A stretch of DNA of 64,000 nt from Pannonibacter sp. SL95 (lineage in GTDB: Bacteria; Pseudomonadota; Alphaproteobacteria; Rhizobiales; Stappiaceae): assembly GCF_026672425.1 (NCBI RefSeq), contig NZ_JAPPRC010000005.1, positions 390,957 to 454,956 of the forward strand. The letters are read 5' to 3'. Under the pieces are notes generated by a model, which was given only the letters and a program-made list of their open reading frames with translations, was not told the DNA's origin and searched no databases. This document shows, one piece after another, positions 30,045 to 39,702 of the stretch (positions are counted from its first letter, which is position 1; each line of letters begins with the position of its first letter). Both the position numbers and the translations under genes were made by a program.

Positions 30045-30743
30045 ATGGCAAAGCGAAAGAACAAGAACGGCGACCTGCCCGAGATCACGCCGCAGCTGGT
30101 GCTCCGCGCCTATGCCTGCGGCATCTTCCCGATGGCAGAGTCTGCCGAGGATCCGGACCTGTTCTGGGTCGAACCCGAGCGGCGGGGTCTCCTGCCGCTC
30201 GAGACGTTTCATGTGCCCCGGCGTCTCGCCCGCACGGTCCGCGCCGATCTGTTCGAGATCCGCATCGACAGCACGTTCCAGGGCGTCATTGACGGTTGCG
30301 CCACACCGGCGCCGGGCCGGCGCAAGACCTGGATCAACGGCGAAATCCGCCGCCTCTACGGCGACCTCTTTGACCTTGGCCATTGCCACACGGTGGAAGC
30401 CTGGCGTGATGGCAAGCTGGTCGGCGGGCTCTACGGCATCAGCCTCGGCGGCGCATTCTTCGGAGAAAGCATGTTTTCCTTCGAGCGCGATGCCTCAAAG
30501 GTCGCGCTCGTGCACCTTGCCGCCCGCTTGATTGCCGGCGGCTATCGCCTGCTCGACACCCAGTTTGTCACCGAGCATCTCGCCCGCTTTGGCGCGATCG
30601 AGGTCGACAAGCAGGACTACGAGATCCTGCTGCAGGCCGCGCTGCCGCATGACGGCAACTACACCGCCCTCCCCGCCGCGGCGACAGGCGCGATGGTCAT
30701 GGATATCCTGGACCGTCGCGCAGAGGCTGAAGACGCCTCCTGA
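30045..30743 (+). CDS. aat: Leucyl/phenylalanyl-tRNA--protein transferase
   Basis: Adds Leu or Phe to proteins with N-terminal Lys/Arg, marking them for ClpAP degradation by the N-end rule. 232 residues from ATG 30045. Family signatures include [52 protein letters not shown] and [19 protein letters not shown]. The open frame continues upstream into accC, but ATG 30045 gives the normal start. Last plus-strand gene of the cluster; convergent with DUF2155. Confidence 0.96.
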   Translation: MAKRKNKNGDLPEITPQLVLRAYACGIFPMAESAEDPDLFWVEPERRGLLPLETFHVPRRLARTVRADLFEIRIDSTFQGVIDGCATPAPGRRKTWINGEIRRLYGDLFDLGHCHTVEAWRDGKLVGGLYGISLGGAFFGESMFSFERDASKVALVHLAARLIAGGYRLLDTQFVTEHLARFGAIEVDKQDYEILLQAALPHDGNYTALPAAATGAMVMDILDRRAEAEDAS

Positions 30744-30813
30744 CCAAGCGATCTGTAGGCCTCCATGACGAGGCCTCTTTCAGGTCACGCTATCAGTACG
30801 CAGGCCGCCCTGC

Positions 30814-31365
30814 TCAGAACAGCGGCGGCTTGGGCCGGGGCACGGGCACGGCAACACCATCCAGCGGCGCGGCTGCTGCATCGGGGGCAGCCGGGGCACC
30901 AGCGCCCAGCGTATCAGCACCTTCCTGGACGATCTGCACCGGCGGGCCTGCGTAGCCTTCCGGCGGCGGGACCGTCGAGGTCTGACGGCAATCGGTCAGC
31001 CAGACGTCATAGACCGGATGCTCGACGGCATGCAGGCCGGGGCTGGCCGCGAACATCCAGCCAGAAAAGATCCGCCGGACCTCGTTGTTCAGCGTGATTT
31101 CATCCACCTGGACGAAGGACGTCGTCTGCGGGTTTTCCGTCTGCGGCCGGGTGTTGCAGACGCGCGGGGTCACCTGCAGCGCGCCGAACTGCACCGTCTC
31201 TCCGATATAGACATCGAAGCTGGTGATGCGGCCGGTGATCTTGTCGAGGCCGGAAAAGACGGCCACCGGGTTCTCGATCTTCTCAGCAAGGGCTGGCGAT
31301 TGACCAAGACCGCTGAGGGCCACAAGACCAATCCCGATCTGCTTCATCCTGATAGAAAGCCGCAT
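30814..31365 (-). CDS. DUF2155 exported protein
   Basis: About 183 residues with an N-terminal signal (IGIGLVALSGLGQSPALA). The conserved core reads AVFSGLDKITGRITSFDVYI, QVTPRVCNTRPQTENPQTTS and RRIFSGWMFAASPGLHAVEH, then VYDVWLTDCR; the two cysteines probably pair. The C-terminus is Ala/Pro-rich. The family lies next to accC/aat in many Rhizobiales but has no proven function. ATG 31365 is preferred over 31380 because it gives the shorter n-region. Confidence 0.85.
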   Translation of the reverse strand: MRLSIRMKQIGIGLVALSGLGQSPALAEKIENPVAVFSGLDKITGRITSFDVYIGETVQFGALQVTPRVCNTRPQTENPQTTSFVQVDEITLNNEVRRIFSGWMFAASPGLHAVEHPVYDVWLTDCRQTSTVPPPEGYAGPPVQIVQEGADTLGAGAPAAPDAAAAPLDGVAVPVPRPKPPLF

Positions 31366-31494
31366 GACATCCTTCGGCACTGATTCATCGGCGCGAGGCC
31401 ATTGGCGCTTCTAGCGCCGGATTGCGGCCCCGAAAAGGCCAACGCACGGCTGCCGGCCACGATGAGCGGCCGACAGCCAGTCCAGTTCAGGCAC

Positions 31495-34326
31495 TCAGCC
31501 GATCTGGGCGAGACGGCTCAGCGCGATTTCGGTCTGCACCTTGCGCTCGGTGAGTTCAGCGAGCTTCTCGCGCTCGCCTTCCACCACTTCCTCCTTGGCC
31601 TTCTCGATGAAGGCCGGATTGGAGAGCTTCTTCTCGATGCGCCCAATCTCTTCGGCGATCTTGCCCAGTTCCTTGTTCAGGCGTGCCTGCTCGGCGGCAA
31701 GGTCAATGACACCGGCGAGCGGCAGGCAGATCGTTGCCTCACCATAGATGATCTGCGCCGCGCCCTTCGGCAGCTCGCTGGACTGTGTCAGAGCATCGGC
31801 GCGGGCAAGCCGCTGGATGGCTGCCTCATGCGTCGCCAGACGCGCCTGCGTCACTTCATTCGCCCCCACGACCACGACAGGCACTTGCGCCCCGGCCGGA
31901 ACGTTCATTTCCGAGCGCACGGAGCGGATCTCGGTGATGAGCCCGACCAGCCAGTTGATCTCGTCAGCCGCAGCCGCATCGACCAGCGCCGGAGCCGGCC
32001 AGCTGGACAGCATGAGGATCTGATCGGGCTTGCCGGTCTCCTCGCCAAGACGCTCCCACAGCTCTTCGGTGAGGAAGGGCATGAACGGGTGCAGGATCTT
32101 GAGGATCTCGTCCAGCGCCCAGGCGGCGGTGGCGCGCGTCTCGGCCTTGGCGGCCTCGTCATCGCCGTTGAACACCGGCTTGGCCAGTTCAAGGAACCAG
32201 TCGCAATAGGTGTTCCAGACGAAGCGGTAGACGGCATTGGCCGCATCGTTGAAGCGGTAGCCTTCCAGCGCCGCCGTGACATCTTCGGCGCAGCGGCCGA
32301 CTTCCGTCGCGATCCAGCGGTTGAGCGTCCGCGTCGCACGGGCCGGGTCGAAGCCGGCGACACGCTTGCAGCCGTTCATCTCGGCGAAGCGGGCTGCGTT
32401 CCAGAGCTTGGTGGCGAAGTTGCGATAACCGCCGACGCGGCTCGTCGCCAGCTTGATATCGCGGCCCTGCGCTGCCATGGCAGCCAGCGTGAAGCGCAGC
32501 GCATCGGCGCCGAATTCGTCGATCAGCTGAAGCGGATCAATGACGTTGCCCTTCGACTTCGACATCTTCTGCCCCTTCTCGTCACGGACGAGGGCATGGA
32601 TGTAGACGGTCTCGAACGGCTCGGTCTTCATGAAATGCAGCGACATCATCATCATCCGGGCAACCCAGAAGAAGATGATGTCGAAGCCGGTGATGAGAAC
32701 CGACGTCGGGAAGTAGCGGGCAAGCTCCGGCGTCTTGTCCGGCCAGCCGAGCGTGGAGAAGGGCCACAGCGCGGAGGAGAACCAGGTGTCGAGCACGTCC
32801 TCGTCGCGGTGCATGAGGACCTTGTCCCCTGCCCCGGCTTCCCAGGAGGCAATGGCCGCTTCGGTGTCCGTCACCTCGACCGGCTTGCCATAAAAGGCGC
32901 TGGCGGCGGCAATTGCCTCGGCTTCCGATTTCTCGACGAAGACCTTACCGTCCGGGCCGTACCAGGCCGGGATCTGGTGACCCCACCACAGCTGGCGCGA
33001 GACGCACCAGGGCTGGATGTTTTCCATCCACTCGTAATAGGTCTTGTCCCAGTTCGACGGAACGAACTTGGTGCGGCCTTCGCGGACGGAGGCAATGGCC
33101 GGCTTGGCGAGCGTTGCGGCATCGACATACCACTGGTCGGTCAGCATCGGCTCGATCGGCACGCCGCCGCGGTCGCCATGCGGAACCATGTGCGGGTGAT
33201 CGTCGATCCGGTCGAGGAGGCCCTGCTCTTCCATGCGGGCGACCAGCGCCTTGCGGACGACAAAGCGGTCCTGGCCGTGGAAAGCGGCCATCGTCTCGTC
33301 CAGCATCGCCGAAGCAGGAACGCCCTCGAGGAACTCCGGATTGTCCCTGAGGACGACCGCAGCTTCGCGGTCGAGGATCGAGATCATCGGCAGATCGTGA
33401 CGCTTGCCGACTTCGAAGTCGTTGAAGTCATGCGCCGGGGTGATCTTCACCGCGCCGGAGCCGGCGGTCGGATCGGCGTAGTCGTCGCCGACGATCGGGA
33501 TGCGCCGGCCGACGAGCGGCAGGATGACATGCTTGCCGATCAGGTCCTTGTAGCGCGGGTCTTCCGGGTTCACGGCAACAGCCGTGTCACCCAGCATGGT
33601 TTCCGGACGCGTGGTGGCGACGACAATATAGTCGCGGGTCTCGAACTCGGTCGGGTTGCCCTCGTCGTCGAAGGCAATCGGCGCCTGATAGGTCGCCCCG
33701 CCCTCCAGCGGATAGCGGAAGTGCCAGAGGTTGCCCTTGACGTCCTGCTGCACGACTTCCAGGTCCGAAATCGCGGTCAGCAGCTTCGGGTCCCAGTTGA
33801 CGAGCCGCTTGTCCTTGTAGATCAGCTTTTCCTTGTAGAGCGAGACGAACACTTCCAGGACGGCGGCGGACAGGCCCTCGTCCATGGTGAAGCGCTCGCG
33901 GCTCCAGTCGCAGGAAGCGCCAAGGCGCTTCAGCTGGTTGAAGATCATGCCGCCGGACTCGCCCTTCCAGGTCCAGACCCGGTCGAGGAAGGCCGCACGT
34001 CCCATCTCGCGGCGCGACGGCTCCTTGCGTTCGGCCAGCTGGCGCTCGACAACCATCTGCGTGGCGATGCCGGCATGGTCCATGCCCGGCTGCCACAGCA
34101 CGTCCTTGCCACGCATGCGCTCGAAGCGGACGAGAATGTCCTGCAGCGTGTTGTTCAGCGCATGGCCCATATGCAGCGAGCCAGTGACATTCGGCGGCGG
34201 GATCACGATCGTGTAGGACGGCGCGCCCTCGGCAGCGCCGGCTCCAGCGCGCGAGGCTCCAGCCTGTTCCCACATTTCGGTGATGCGCGGCTCGACGCTT
34301 GCCGCGTCATAGGTCTTGTCCAGCAT
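31495..34326 (-). CDS. valS: Valyl-tRNA synthetase
   Basis: Charges tRNA-Val and edits mischarged threonine. 943 residues. The HIGH motif lies in PPPNVTGSLHMGHALNNTLQ, the editing (CP1) domain includes VVATTRPETMLGDTAVAVNP, and KMSKS is in EKGQKMSKSKGNVIDPL. The anticodon-binding helices and the C-terminal coiled-coil arm (LAAEQARLNKELGKIAEEIG) are present, so the enzyme is complete. Downstream of popZ on the same strand, a typical Rhizobiales arrangement. Confidence 0.98.
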   Translation of the reverse strand: MLDKTYDAASVEPRITEMWEQAGASRAGAGAAEGAPSYTIVIPPPNVTGSLHMGHALNNTLQDILVRFERMRGKDVLWQPGMDHAGIATQMVVERQLAERKEPSRREMGRAAFLDRVWTWKGESGGMIFNQLKRLGASCDWSRERFTMDEGLSAAVLEVFVSLYKEKLIYKDKRLVNWDPKLLTAISDLEVVQQDVKGNLWHFRYPLEGGATYQAPIAFDDEGNPTEFETRDYIVVATTRPETMLGDTAVAVNPEDPRYKDLIGKHVILPLVGRRIPIVGDDYADPTAGSGAVKITPAHDFNDFEVGKRHDLPMISILDREAAVVLRDNPEFLEGVPASAMLDETMAAFHGQDRFVVRKALVARMEEQGLLDRIDDHPHMVPHGDRGGVPIEPMLTDQWYVDAATLAKPAIASVREGRTKFVPSNWDKTYYEWMENIQPWCVSRQLWWGHQIPAWYGPDGKVFVEKSEAEAIAAASAFYGKPVEVTDTEAAIASWEAGAGDKVLMHRDEDVLDTWFSSALWPFSTLGWPDKTPELARYFPTSVLITGFDIIFFWVARMMMMSLHFMKTEPFETVYIHALVRDEKGQKMSKSKGNVIDPLQLIDEFGADALRFTLAAMAAQGRDIKLATSRVGGYRNFATKLWNAARFAEMNGCKRVAGFDPARATRTLNRWIATEVGRCAEDVTAALEGYRFNDAANAVYRFVWNTYCDWFLELAKPVFNGDDEAAKAETRATAAWALDEILKILHPFMPFLTEELWERLGEETGKPDQILMLSSWPAPALVDAAAADEINWLVGLITEIRSVRSEMNVPAGAQVPVVVVGANEVTQARLATHEAAIQRLARADALTQSSELPKGAAQIIYGEATICLPLAGVIDLAAEQARLNKELGKIAEEIGRIEKKLSNPAFIEKAKEEVVEGEREKLAELTERKVQTEIALSRLAQIG

Positions 34327-34482
34327 GAAACTACTCGAAGCTCAAGGATACGTGGTCCCGTGTAAATCGGATGGCTCGGGCCGAGTCAACCGGCGACAGC
34401 GGGATTGGCGGCAGCGGAGGCCAGAAACGCAAACGCCGCCCGGCGGGCGGCGCTTCCAGACGGATCTGCCGACCGCACCTGT

Positions 34483-35205
34483 TCAGCGGCGGCGGGCTAC
34501 GCGCTCGATTTCCTGACGGACGAGGCGCTCGACGATGACCGGCAAGTTCTGGTCCAGCCAGTTCTTCAGCATCGGTCGCAGCATGTCGGTCACCAGGTCT
34601 TCCAGCGTGCGGGCGTTCGCAGACAGGATCGTGGTCGACAGATTCTCGAAGGCGGCATGAACGGCAGCGCCGGTTCCATCGGAGACGAGCGGTTCACTCT
34701 CGTCCACCTCGTCAAGCTGGCTCATGTCGACCGGCTTTGTCGCGACTGTCGGCTTGGCAACCGGCTTGGGAGCGGGAGCCGGTGCCTCGAACGCGACCTC
34801 CTCCTCTTCCTCCTCGACGAAGGCAATATCACCGCTGTCGTCGTCGACGCTTTCGGCGAGCCCTTCGACCATGTCGAAATCGTCGCTTTCGTCCTCGTCG
34901 ACGGCCAGTTCTTCGGTCAGTTCGAGAACGTCTTCGCCTTCTTCCTCGGCGAAGGCGACGTCACCTGCGTCGTCGGCATCGTCGCCGCCGTCCATGTCGA
35001 ACAGCTTGTCGAGATCGTCCTGCGACATCGCGACGTCTTCCTCGGCCTCGGCGGCCTCGAAAGCATCATCGATGTCCAGCTCCTCTTCAACAGGTGCAGG
35101 CGCGGCCTTCTTGGCGGCCGGAGCTTCCTCGTCGGAGATGATCCGGCGGATGGACGCCAGAATTTCTTCCATCGAGGGCTCTTGGGCCTGACTCGCCTTC
35201 GACAT
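34483..35205 (-). CDS. popZ: Polar organising protein PopZ (DUF2497)
   Basis: Cell-pole scaffold that forms a disordered matrix and tethers ParB/centromere and polarity proteins. 240 residues from ATG 35205. The conserved N-terminal helix is EPSMEEILASIRRIISDEE, followed by a long acidic Glu/Asp-rich low-complexity region (residues about 30-165). The C-terminal oligomerisation helices are LEDLVTDMLRPMLKNWLDQN and LPVIVERLVRQEIERVARR. This three-part build is diagnostic. Upstream in-frame starts (35244) would precede the helix with unrelated residues. Confidence 0.93.
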   Translation of the reverse strand: MSKASQAQEPSMEEILASIRRIISDEEAPAAKKAAPAPVEEELDIDDAFEAAEAEEDVAMSQDDLDKLFDMDGGDDADDAGDVAFAEEEGEDVLELTEELAVDEDESDDFDMVEGLAESVDDDSGDIAFVEEEEEEVAFEAPAPAPKPVAKPTVATKPVDMSQLDEVDESEPLVSDGTGAAVHAAFENLSTTILSANARTLEDLVTDMLRPMLKNWLDQNLPVIVERLVRQEIERVARRR

Positions 35206-35460
35206 GAGTTCCCCCAGCACTGAATCAGCTACGCACCGTCGCAAAGACCAACTGTTACGATTCGGTTAAATCAATTATGCGACGTCAAGTCTGCGCAGGA
35301 TAGGACGCCGTTGGTCCCATGCCAGCCTTTTCCCCTTCAAAAGCTGTCCAAGGGTCAACGATTGCTGACCCGGGCTGCTTGCGTTTGAACCAATCCCGGC
35401 AAAAGCGCACGCCTAACCCCTTCAACGGGAGAAAAACGCCCTTCGTGCCACCACGAAGGG

Positions 35461-35495
35461 AGCAAAAGCAAAAGGCCGGGCAACATGCCCGGCCT
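35461..35495 (-). terminator. Terminator near the tolC 5' flank region between popZ and tolC
   Basis: On the minus strand AGGCCGGGC-loop-GCCCGGCCT followed by TTTTGCTTTTGC. It lies 28 bases after the tolC stop codon, so it ends the tolC transcript. A second hairpin (CCCTTCGTG/CACGAAGGG, about 35439-35460) follows. Confidence 0.88.
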
Positions 35496-35522
35496 GTCTG
35501 ATTCGCTGTCCGGAGGCCAGAC

Positions 35523-36899
35523 TTAGCGGCCGTCCGGCGTCTTCATGCCGAACCACTTGTCGCGCACCTTGTCATAGTGCTCCTTCGGGTCGTAACGGGC
35601 GACCTTCAGGCCCAGGTATTCCGCATCCAGCTTGCCCGTTGCCGAGATCAGCTGGAAGGCAGCCACGATGCGGTTGCGCTGAGCGGTGACGAGGTTGACG
35701 CGCTGGTCGACCAGTTCACGCTGGGCATCGAGAACGTCGAGCGTCGTGCGCTGGCCGACGCGCTGCTCTTCGATGACGCCTTCAAGCGCCAGCTGCTGCG
35801 CTTCAACGGCGGCCTGCGCTGCGCTGATCGATGCCTCTGCCGCCTGATACTGGCCCCAGGCCGAAATCACGTTGGCGCGGATACGGTCACGAACGACGTC
35901 GAGCTGGATCTGGGTGCGGCCCAGTTCTTCCTTGGCCTGACGCACGCGCGAAGATGTGGTGCCACCCTGATAGATCGGAACGGACACGCGGCCGAACACC
36001 GATGCCGAGTTCGACACGGCAACGTTCGACGACGGGTTCCAGGACCGTTCCACGGAACCTTCGACCGACACGGTCGGCAGCGCCTCGCCTTCGATGGTCT
36101 TGACGGCAAACTGTGCCGCGTCGACCAGATGCTGCGCCTGGCGAATCAGCGGCTGGCTGTCTTCGCTGGTGATGAGAGCGGTCTCGAGGGTCTTCGGGAC
36201 CAGCTTGCCGACCGGCGTGCTGGCCGAAAGGCTGCGCGCCTCGATGCCGACGACCTGGCGATAGATCGCCCGGCTGGAATTGAGGTTGGCGATGGAACTG
36301 TTGAGGCTCGCCTGTGCTTCCGCACGGCGCGCTTCGGCCTGAGACACGTCGGTCCGGGTGCCTTCACCGACCTCAAACCGGTCGCGCGCGGCGCGAACCT
36401 GTTCGGCGAGGAACTCGACGTCGGAGCGCTGCAGCGACACGAGTGCGGTGTCGCGGATGACGTTGACGTAGGCTTCCGCTGCCGACAGCAGAACGTCCTG
36501 CTCGGTCGCGTTCAGGCTTTCGCGCTGCGAGCGGACAATCGCCTCGGCCTGACGGGTCGAATTGACCGTCCGGAAGCCGCGGAACAGCGCCTGCTGCACA
36601 GTGAGCGAGATGGAAGCATTGTTGCGGTAGTTGTTAAAACCGGAGCCGCTCGACGAGATGCTGCCGACACTGCCGTTCGCAGTGATGGTCGGCCGCCAGC
36701 CGGCCAGGGCCTGCGGGACGCGTTCATCGACGCCGCGCAGTTCAGCCCGCGCAGCATTCAGCGTCGGATTGTTGGCATAGGCAAGCGCCAGTGCCTCGGC
36801 GATGGTTTCGGCCTTGGCGCCAGAAACCGGAAAAACGGAGACCGAAGTCAACGCTGCGAGGCCAAAGACTGTGGCAGTCAGAGATACGCGAAAATACAC
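35523..36899 (-). CDS. tolC: TolC-family outer-membrane efflux/secretion channel
   Basis: Trimeric outer-membrane channel for type I secretion and RND efflux. 458 residues: signal peptide (FGLAALTSVSVFPVSGAKA), then the duplicated helical-hairpin OEP architecture with conserved AYANNPTLNAARAELRGVDE, LLSAAEAYVNVIRDTALVSL, FEVGEGTRTDVSQAEARRAE and VGQRTTLDVLDAQRELVDQR. Length and spacing are normal. It lies between pcm and popZ in the same direction. Confidence 0.95.
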   Translation of the reverse strand: MYFRVSLTATVFGLAALTSVSVFPVSGAKAETIAEALALAYANNPTLNAARAELRGVDERVPQALAGWRPTITANGSVGSISSSGSGFNNYRNNASISLTVQQALFRGFRTVNSTRQAEAIVRSQRESLNATEQDVLLSAAEAYVNVIRDTALVSLQRSDVEFLAEQVRAARDRFEVGEGTRTDVSQAEARRAEAQASLNSSIANLNSSRAIYRQVVGIEARSLSASTPVGKLVPKTLETALITSEDSQPLIRQAQHLVDAAQFAVKTIEGEALPTVSVEGSVERSWNPSSNVAVSNSASVFGRVSVPIYQGGTTSSRVRQAKEELGRTQIQLDVVRDRIRANVISAWGQYQAAEASISAAQAAVEAQQLALEGVIEEQRVGQRTTLDVLDAQRELVDQRVNLVTAQRNRIVAAFQLISATGKLDAEYLGLKVARYDPKEHYDKVRDKWFGMKTPDGR

Positions 36900-37136
36900 T
36901 GAAGTCAGCCCCTTGTGTCACGGACCCCCACCCGTGCCGAAAGATGGTGGCAGTATAGCCACCGCGAAGGTCATGCCTACCCCGAACGATCCGGCTGGAT
37001 CGCAATTCCGCACCCCTGCGGCACGGGAGCAACATGTTACGAAAAGGTTAATTCCGCAAGGCGCAGAATTTCCCCGGGCGGGCGAGCTGCCTGTCCCGGG
37101 GGTGCCGCGTCAACGCCCCGAGCGGGGCGGCGGGTA

Positions 37137-37799
37137 TCAGAATACGAATTCGCGGGCCTTCTCGAAGCCCGGCAACAGATGCGCATTGGCGTTGAAGCCG
37201 AAACGCGCGCCGATCGCATCGCCGGAGGCCTGGTAGAGCCGGGCAACACCGGCACGGCCCAGTCCCTCGATCGCAACCAGACGGCCACCGGACTTCAGCT
37301 GCGCAGCCAGGCTCTCGGGCAGGACCTCGACCGCGCCATCCAGCACGATCACGTCATACGGACCTTCCGAGGCACAGCCGGCCGTCAGCTTGCCTTCGAC
37401 GACAGCCGCATTCTCGATACCGAGTTCAACCAGCGTGGCGCTTGCCTTGGCCGCAAGGGCCGCGTCTTCCTCGACCATGACGACCGCGCCGGCGAGGCTT
37501 GCAAGCACGGCAGCGCTGTAGCCCGTCGATCCGCCGACGACCAGGACGACGTCGGTCGGCTTGACCAGCGCGAGCTGCACCAGCTTGCCGAAGACATGCG
37601 GCTTCATCAGATAGCGGTTCGGTCCGGTGTCCGAGACAAGGACGTCCTCGTCGATATAGGCCACAGGCCGCTTCGAGGCCGCGACAAACATCTCGCGCGG
37701 AATGCGTTCCATCGCGTCGAGGATGCGAAGGTCGGTCACATCATTGGTTCGCAGCTGGTTGTCGACCATCCGCGTGCGGGACTGTGCATAATCACCCAT
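37137..37799 (-). CDS. Protein-L-isoaspartate O-methyltransferase-like protein
   Basis: 220 residues with a class I SAM-dependent methyltransferase fold of the PCMT type. The start MGDYAQSRTRMVDNQLRTND is the standard beginning of the alphaproteobacterial subgroup next to tolC. The SAM loop is degenerate: VVLVVGGSTGYSAAVLASLA instead of the usual VLEIGTGSGY, although VMVEEDAALAAKA supplies the acidic ribose ligand. It may therefore not repair isoaspartate efficiently. The frame is open upstream to 38267, but that part runs antisense through tRNA-Cys and is not coding. Confidence 0.85.
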   Translation of the reverse strand: MGDYAQSRTRMVDNQLRTNDVTDLRILDAMERIPREMFVAASKRPVAYIDEDVLVSDTGPNRYLMKPHVFGKLVQLALVKPTDVVLVVGGSTGYSAAVLASLAGAVVMVEEDAALAAKASATLVELGIENAAVVEGKLTAGCASEGPYDVIVLDGAVEVLPESLAAQLKSGGRLVAIEGLGRAGVARLYQASGDAIGARFGFNANAHLLPGFEKAREFVF

Positions 37800-38129
37800 G
37801 GCGAGCCTCATGCCTTGTGCGGCCGCGCACTGCGACCGTCCTCTCTCTGCTGTTCCCTTAACGAGGCGAGCCAGCGCTGACAAGGGCTCCTCGTATCGGC
37901 ATCCCTCTCTGTCACCCGTTCTGTGGCCAGATCTGTGGCCAGACTGGCGACCGGCCGCGCAGCGCGACATGACGGCGCAGTGGAAATCATTCACCTGCAA
38001 ATCGTCAGTTTTGGCGAGCCCCATTCCGTTCTGCGCGACAACTTCAGCCGAGACAAATGTGCAAATTCGGTGACAGCCGCAGTTCGGCCCCTTGACAGCG
38101 GCAACCATCTCCTTGAAAAGGCACGCAAC
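37800..38129 (+). other. Intergenic region upstream of tRNA-Cys
   Basis: 330 bases with no supported gene. It contains TTGACA at 38092-38097 about 17 bases before a weak -10-like TTGAAA, a plausible tRNA promoter, and the start region of the divergent methyltransferase gene. Confidence 0.45.
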
Positions 38130-38203
38130 GGCCTCGTGGCGGAGTGGTGACGCAGCGGATTGCAAATCCGTGAACCCCGGTTCGATTCCGGGCGAGGCCT
38201 CCA
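38130..38203 (+). tRNA. tRNA-Cys (anticodon GCA)
   Basis: A complete 74-base cloverleaf. Acceptor arms GGCCTCG (38130-38136) and CGAGGCC (38193-38199) pair fully, followed by discriminator T and an encoded CCA (38201-38203). The anticodon stem-loop CGGAT-TTGCAAA-ATCCG-like region carries GCA. The T arm has CCCGG-TTCGATT-CCGGG. The prophage begins directly downstream, so the 3' end is a likely phage attachment site. Confidence 0.96.
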
Positions 38204-38250
38204 GCCTTCCTTTACTGACGCTGAAAACAAAGGCTTTTTCGCCTTTTTTG

Positions 38251-38290
38251 GTCCCACCTTTTTCCATGCCGGAAAAGGTGGGACTTTTTT
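38251..38290 (+). terminator. Strong terminator after tRNA-Cys
   Basis: GTCCCACCTTTT, ten-base loop, AAAAGGTGGGAC and six T. A 12-bp perfect stem 48 bases after the tRNA. Confidence 0.92.
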
Positions 38291-38428
38291 GTTCGCCCGC
38301 CGTTCCCGGGCACGACCTGCAATCCCCTATCCCGGCGCATGACCGGAGACCGCCTGTGCGGCTCCGTCCACCCCCGCGCCGGGCTGGCTGATTCCGCGTC
38401 GCACAGGCCCTCCGAACTGGAGAGCCAC

Positions 38429-38797
38429 ATGGCCCTGACCTTGCAGCAGCAAATCACCGCGCTCTATGACGCGGCATTCAACCGCCCGCCCGACGCGGCA
38501 GGCCTCGCCCATCACATCGACCTGATCACATCCGGCCAGCTGGACCTCTACAGCGTCGCCGACGCGTTTGCCGCCAGCGCGGAGTTTGCCGCCGGCACAG
38601 GGCTCGGCGGCACGCCATCAGTCATCGTGCAACGGCTCTACAGCAACGCGCTCAACCGCGCCGGCAGCGTCGAGGAGTCCAGCGCATGGCTGGACCTCCT
38701 CTACACCGGACGCGCCGACATGGGCGACGCGCTCGCCGGATTTGCCCTGTCCGCCGAGTACGCCACCCTGGTCGGCTGGCACCACGACGCAGCCTGA
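38429..38797 (+). CDS. DUF4214-domain protein
   Basis: 122 residues made of two DUF4214-like repeats: ITALYDAAFNRPPDAAGLAH followed by HIDLITSGQ, and VQRLYSNALNRAGSVEESSA followed by WLDLLYTGR with SAEYA at the end. ATG 38429 follows GGAGAG, a good ribosome site. The family occurs in S-layer, tail and adhesin-type proteins; its function is not known. Two similar repeats are built into the tape-measure protein of this same prophage, so this gene is probably a phage structural or surface protein placed apart from the late operon. Opposite in strand to the adjacent methylase. Confidence 0.8.
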   Translation: MALTLQQQITALYDAAFNRPPDAAGLAHHIDLITSGQLDLYSVADAFAASAEFAAGTGLGGTPSVIVQRLYSNALNRAGSVEESSAWLDLLYTGRADMGDALAGFALSAEYATLVGWHHDAA

Positions 38798-38816
38798 CAC
38801 CAGCCCCGGCGGCACC

Positions 38817-39659
38817 TCACGGCGCCGCCGGGCTCGCCAAAAGCGGGTGCTCAAAATTGGCAATGATCAGCTCGCCAAACTCGCCCGGCGCACCCTCCGA
38901 AATCGAATAGGTTACGGTCACCGGCAGCATCGTGAACCGGCCGAATATCTCGCGCACCTCCGGCGTATCGTTGATCGACAGAATCACCCGCCCCTGCAGC
39001 CCGGCCATCAACTCAGCCAGGCGCGTAAAATCGTCACAGGCGAACATGTCCTTGCCGTAGTCGGTCTCACAGCCGAAATACGGCGGATCACAGTAGAACA
39101 GCGTACCCGGCCGGTCATAGCGCGGGATGAACTCCTGAAACGGCAGGTTCTCGATGATGACGCCCGAGAGCCGCTCATGCACCGCCTCGAGCATGGGTGC
39201 CAGCGTCGTCAGGTCGAACCGACCGCGCCCATCGGTGACGACGCCGAAGGTCCGCCCACGAACTTTGCCGCCGAAGGCCGTCCGTTGCAGGTACAAAAAC
39301 CGGGCAGCGCGCTCGAGATCCGTCAGCGTCGACGGATCGACCCGGGTGAGCCGCTCGAACTCGCGCCGGCTTGTGATCTGAAACCGGAGGCAATCGAGAA
39401 ACTGCGGATAATGCCGCTGCAAGATCCGGAACAGGGTCGTCACCTCGCCGGAAAAATCATTGATCACCTCGGCACTCGGCAACACCCGCCGCCGCAGGAA
39501 CACGCCGCCCATGCCCACGAATGCCTCGGCATAAAGGCTGTGCTCGACGGCAGCGATCAGCCGTGTAAGCCGCTTGGCGAGCACGCGCTTACCCCCGATC
39601 CAGGGCGCAACGGGAGAGACGGGCGAGGTTTCCCGCTCCCCAAAGAGATTTGACAACAT
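38817..39659 (-). CDS. Phage DNA adenine methyltransferase (D12 class)
   Basis: N6-adenine methylase, 280 residues from ATG 39659 (MLSNLFGERETSPVSPVAPW). The SAM motif region is PWIGGKRVLAKRL with AEAFVGMGGVFLRR, and the catalytic motif is DPPY in GTLFYCDPPYFGCETDYG. No restriction endonuclease partner is visible, so it is an orphan methylase, probably protecting phage DNA or altering its regulation. The frame stays open far upstream but the added residues are not conserved. Target sequence unknown. Confidence 0.92.
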   Translation of the reverse strand: MLSNLFGERETSPVSPVAPWIGGKRVLAKRLTRLIAAVEHSLYAEAFVGMGGVFLRRRVLPSAEVINDFSGEVTTLFRILQRHYPQFLDCLRFQITSRREFERLTRVDPSTLTDLERAARFLYLQRTAFGGKVRGRTFGVVTDGRGRFDLTTLAPMLEAVHERLSGVIIENLPFQEFIPRYDRPGTLFYCDPPYFGCETDYGKDMFACDDFTRLAELMAGLQGRVILSINDTPEVREIFGRFTMLPVTVTYSISEGAPGEFGELIIANFEHPLLASPAAP

Positions 39660-39702
39660 GTGGAATTGGCCTTCCTGATGCGCGCGATCTGCGGTCAGCA
39701 GA

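Noticed and set aside
37137..38267. 376-residue version of the methyltransferase
   Set aside because: The extra N-terminal part is antisense to tRNA-Cys and intergenic DNA; ATG 37799 gives the family start.
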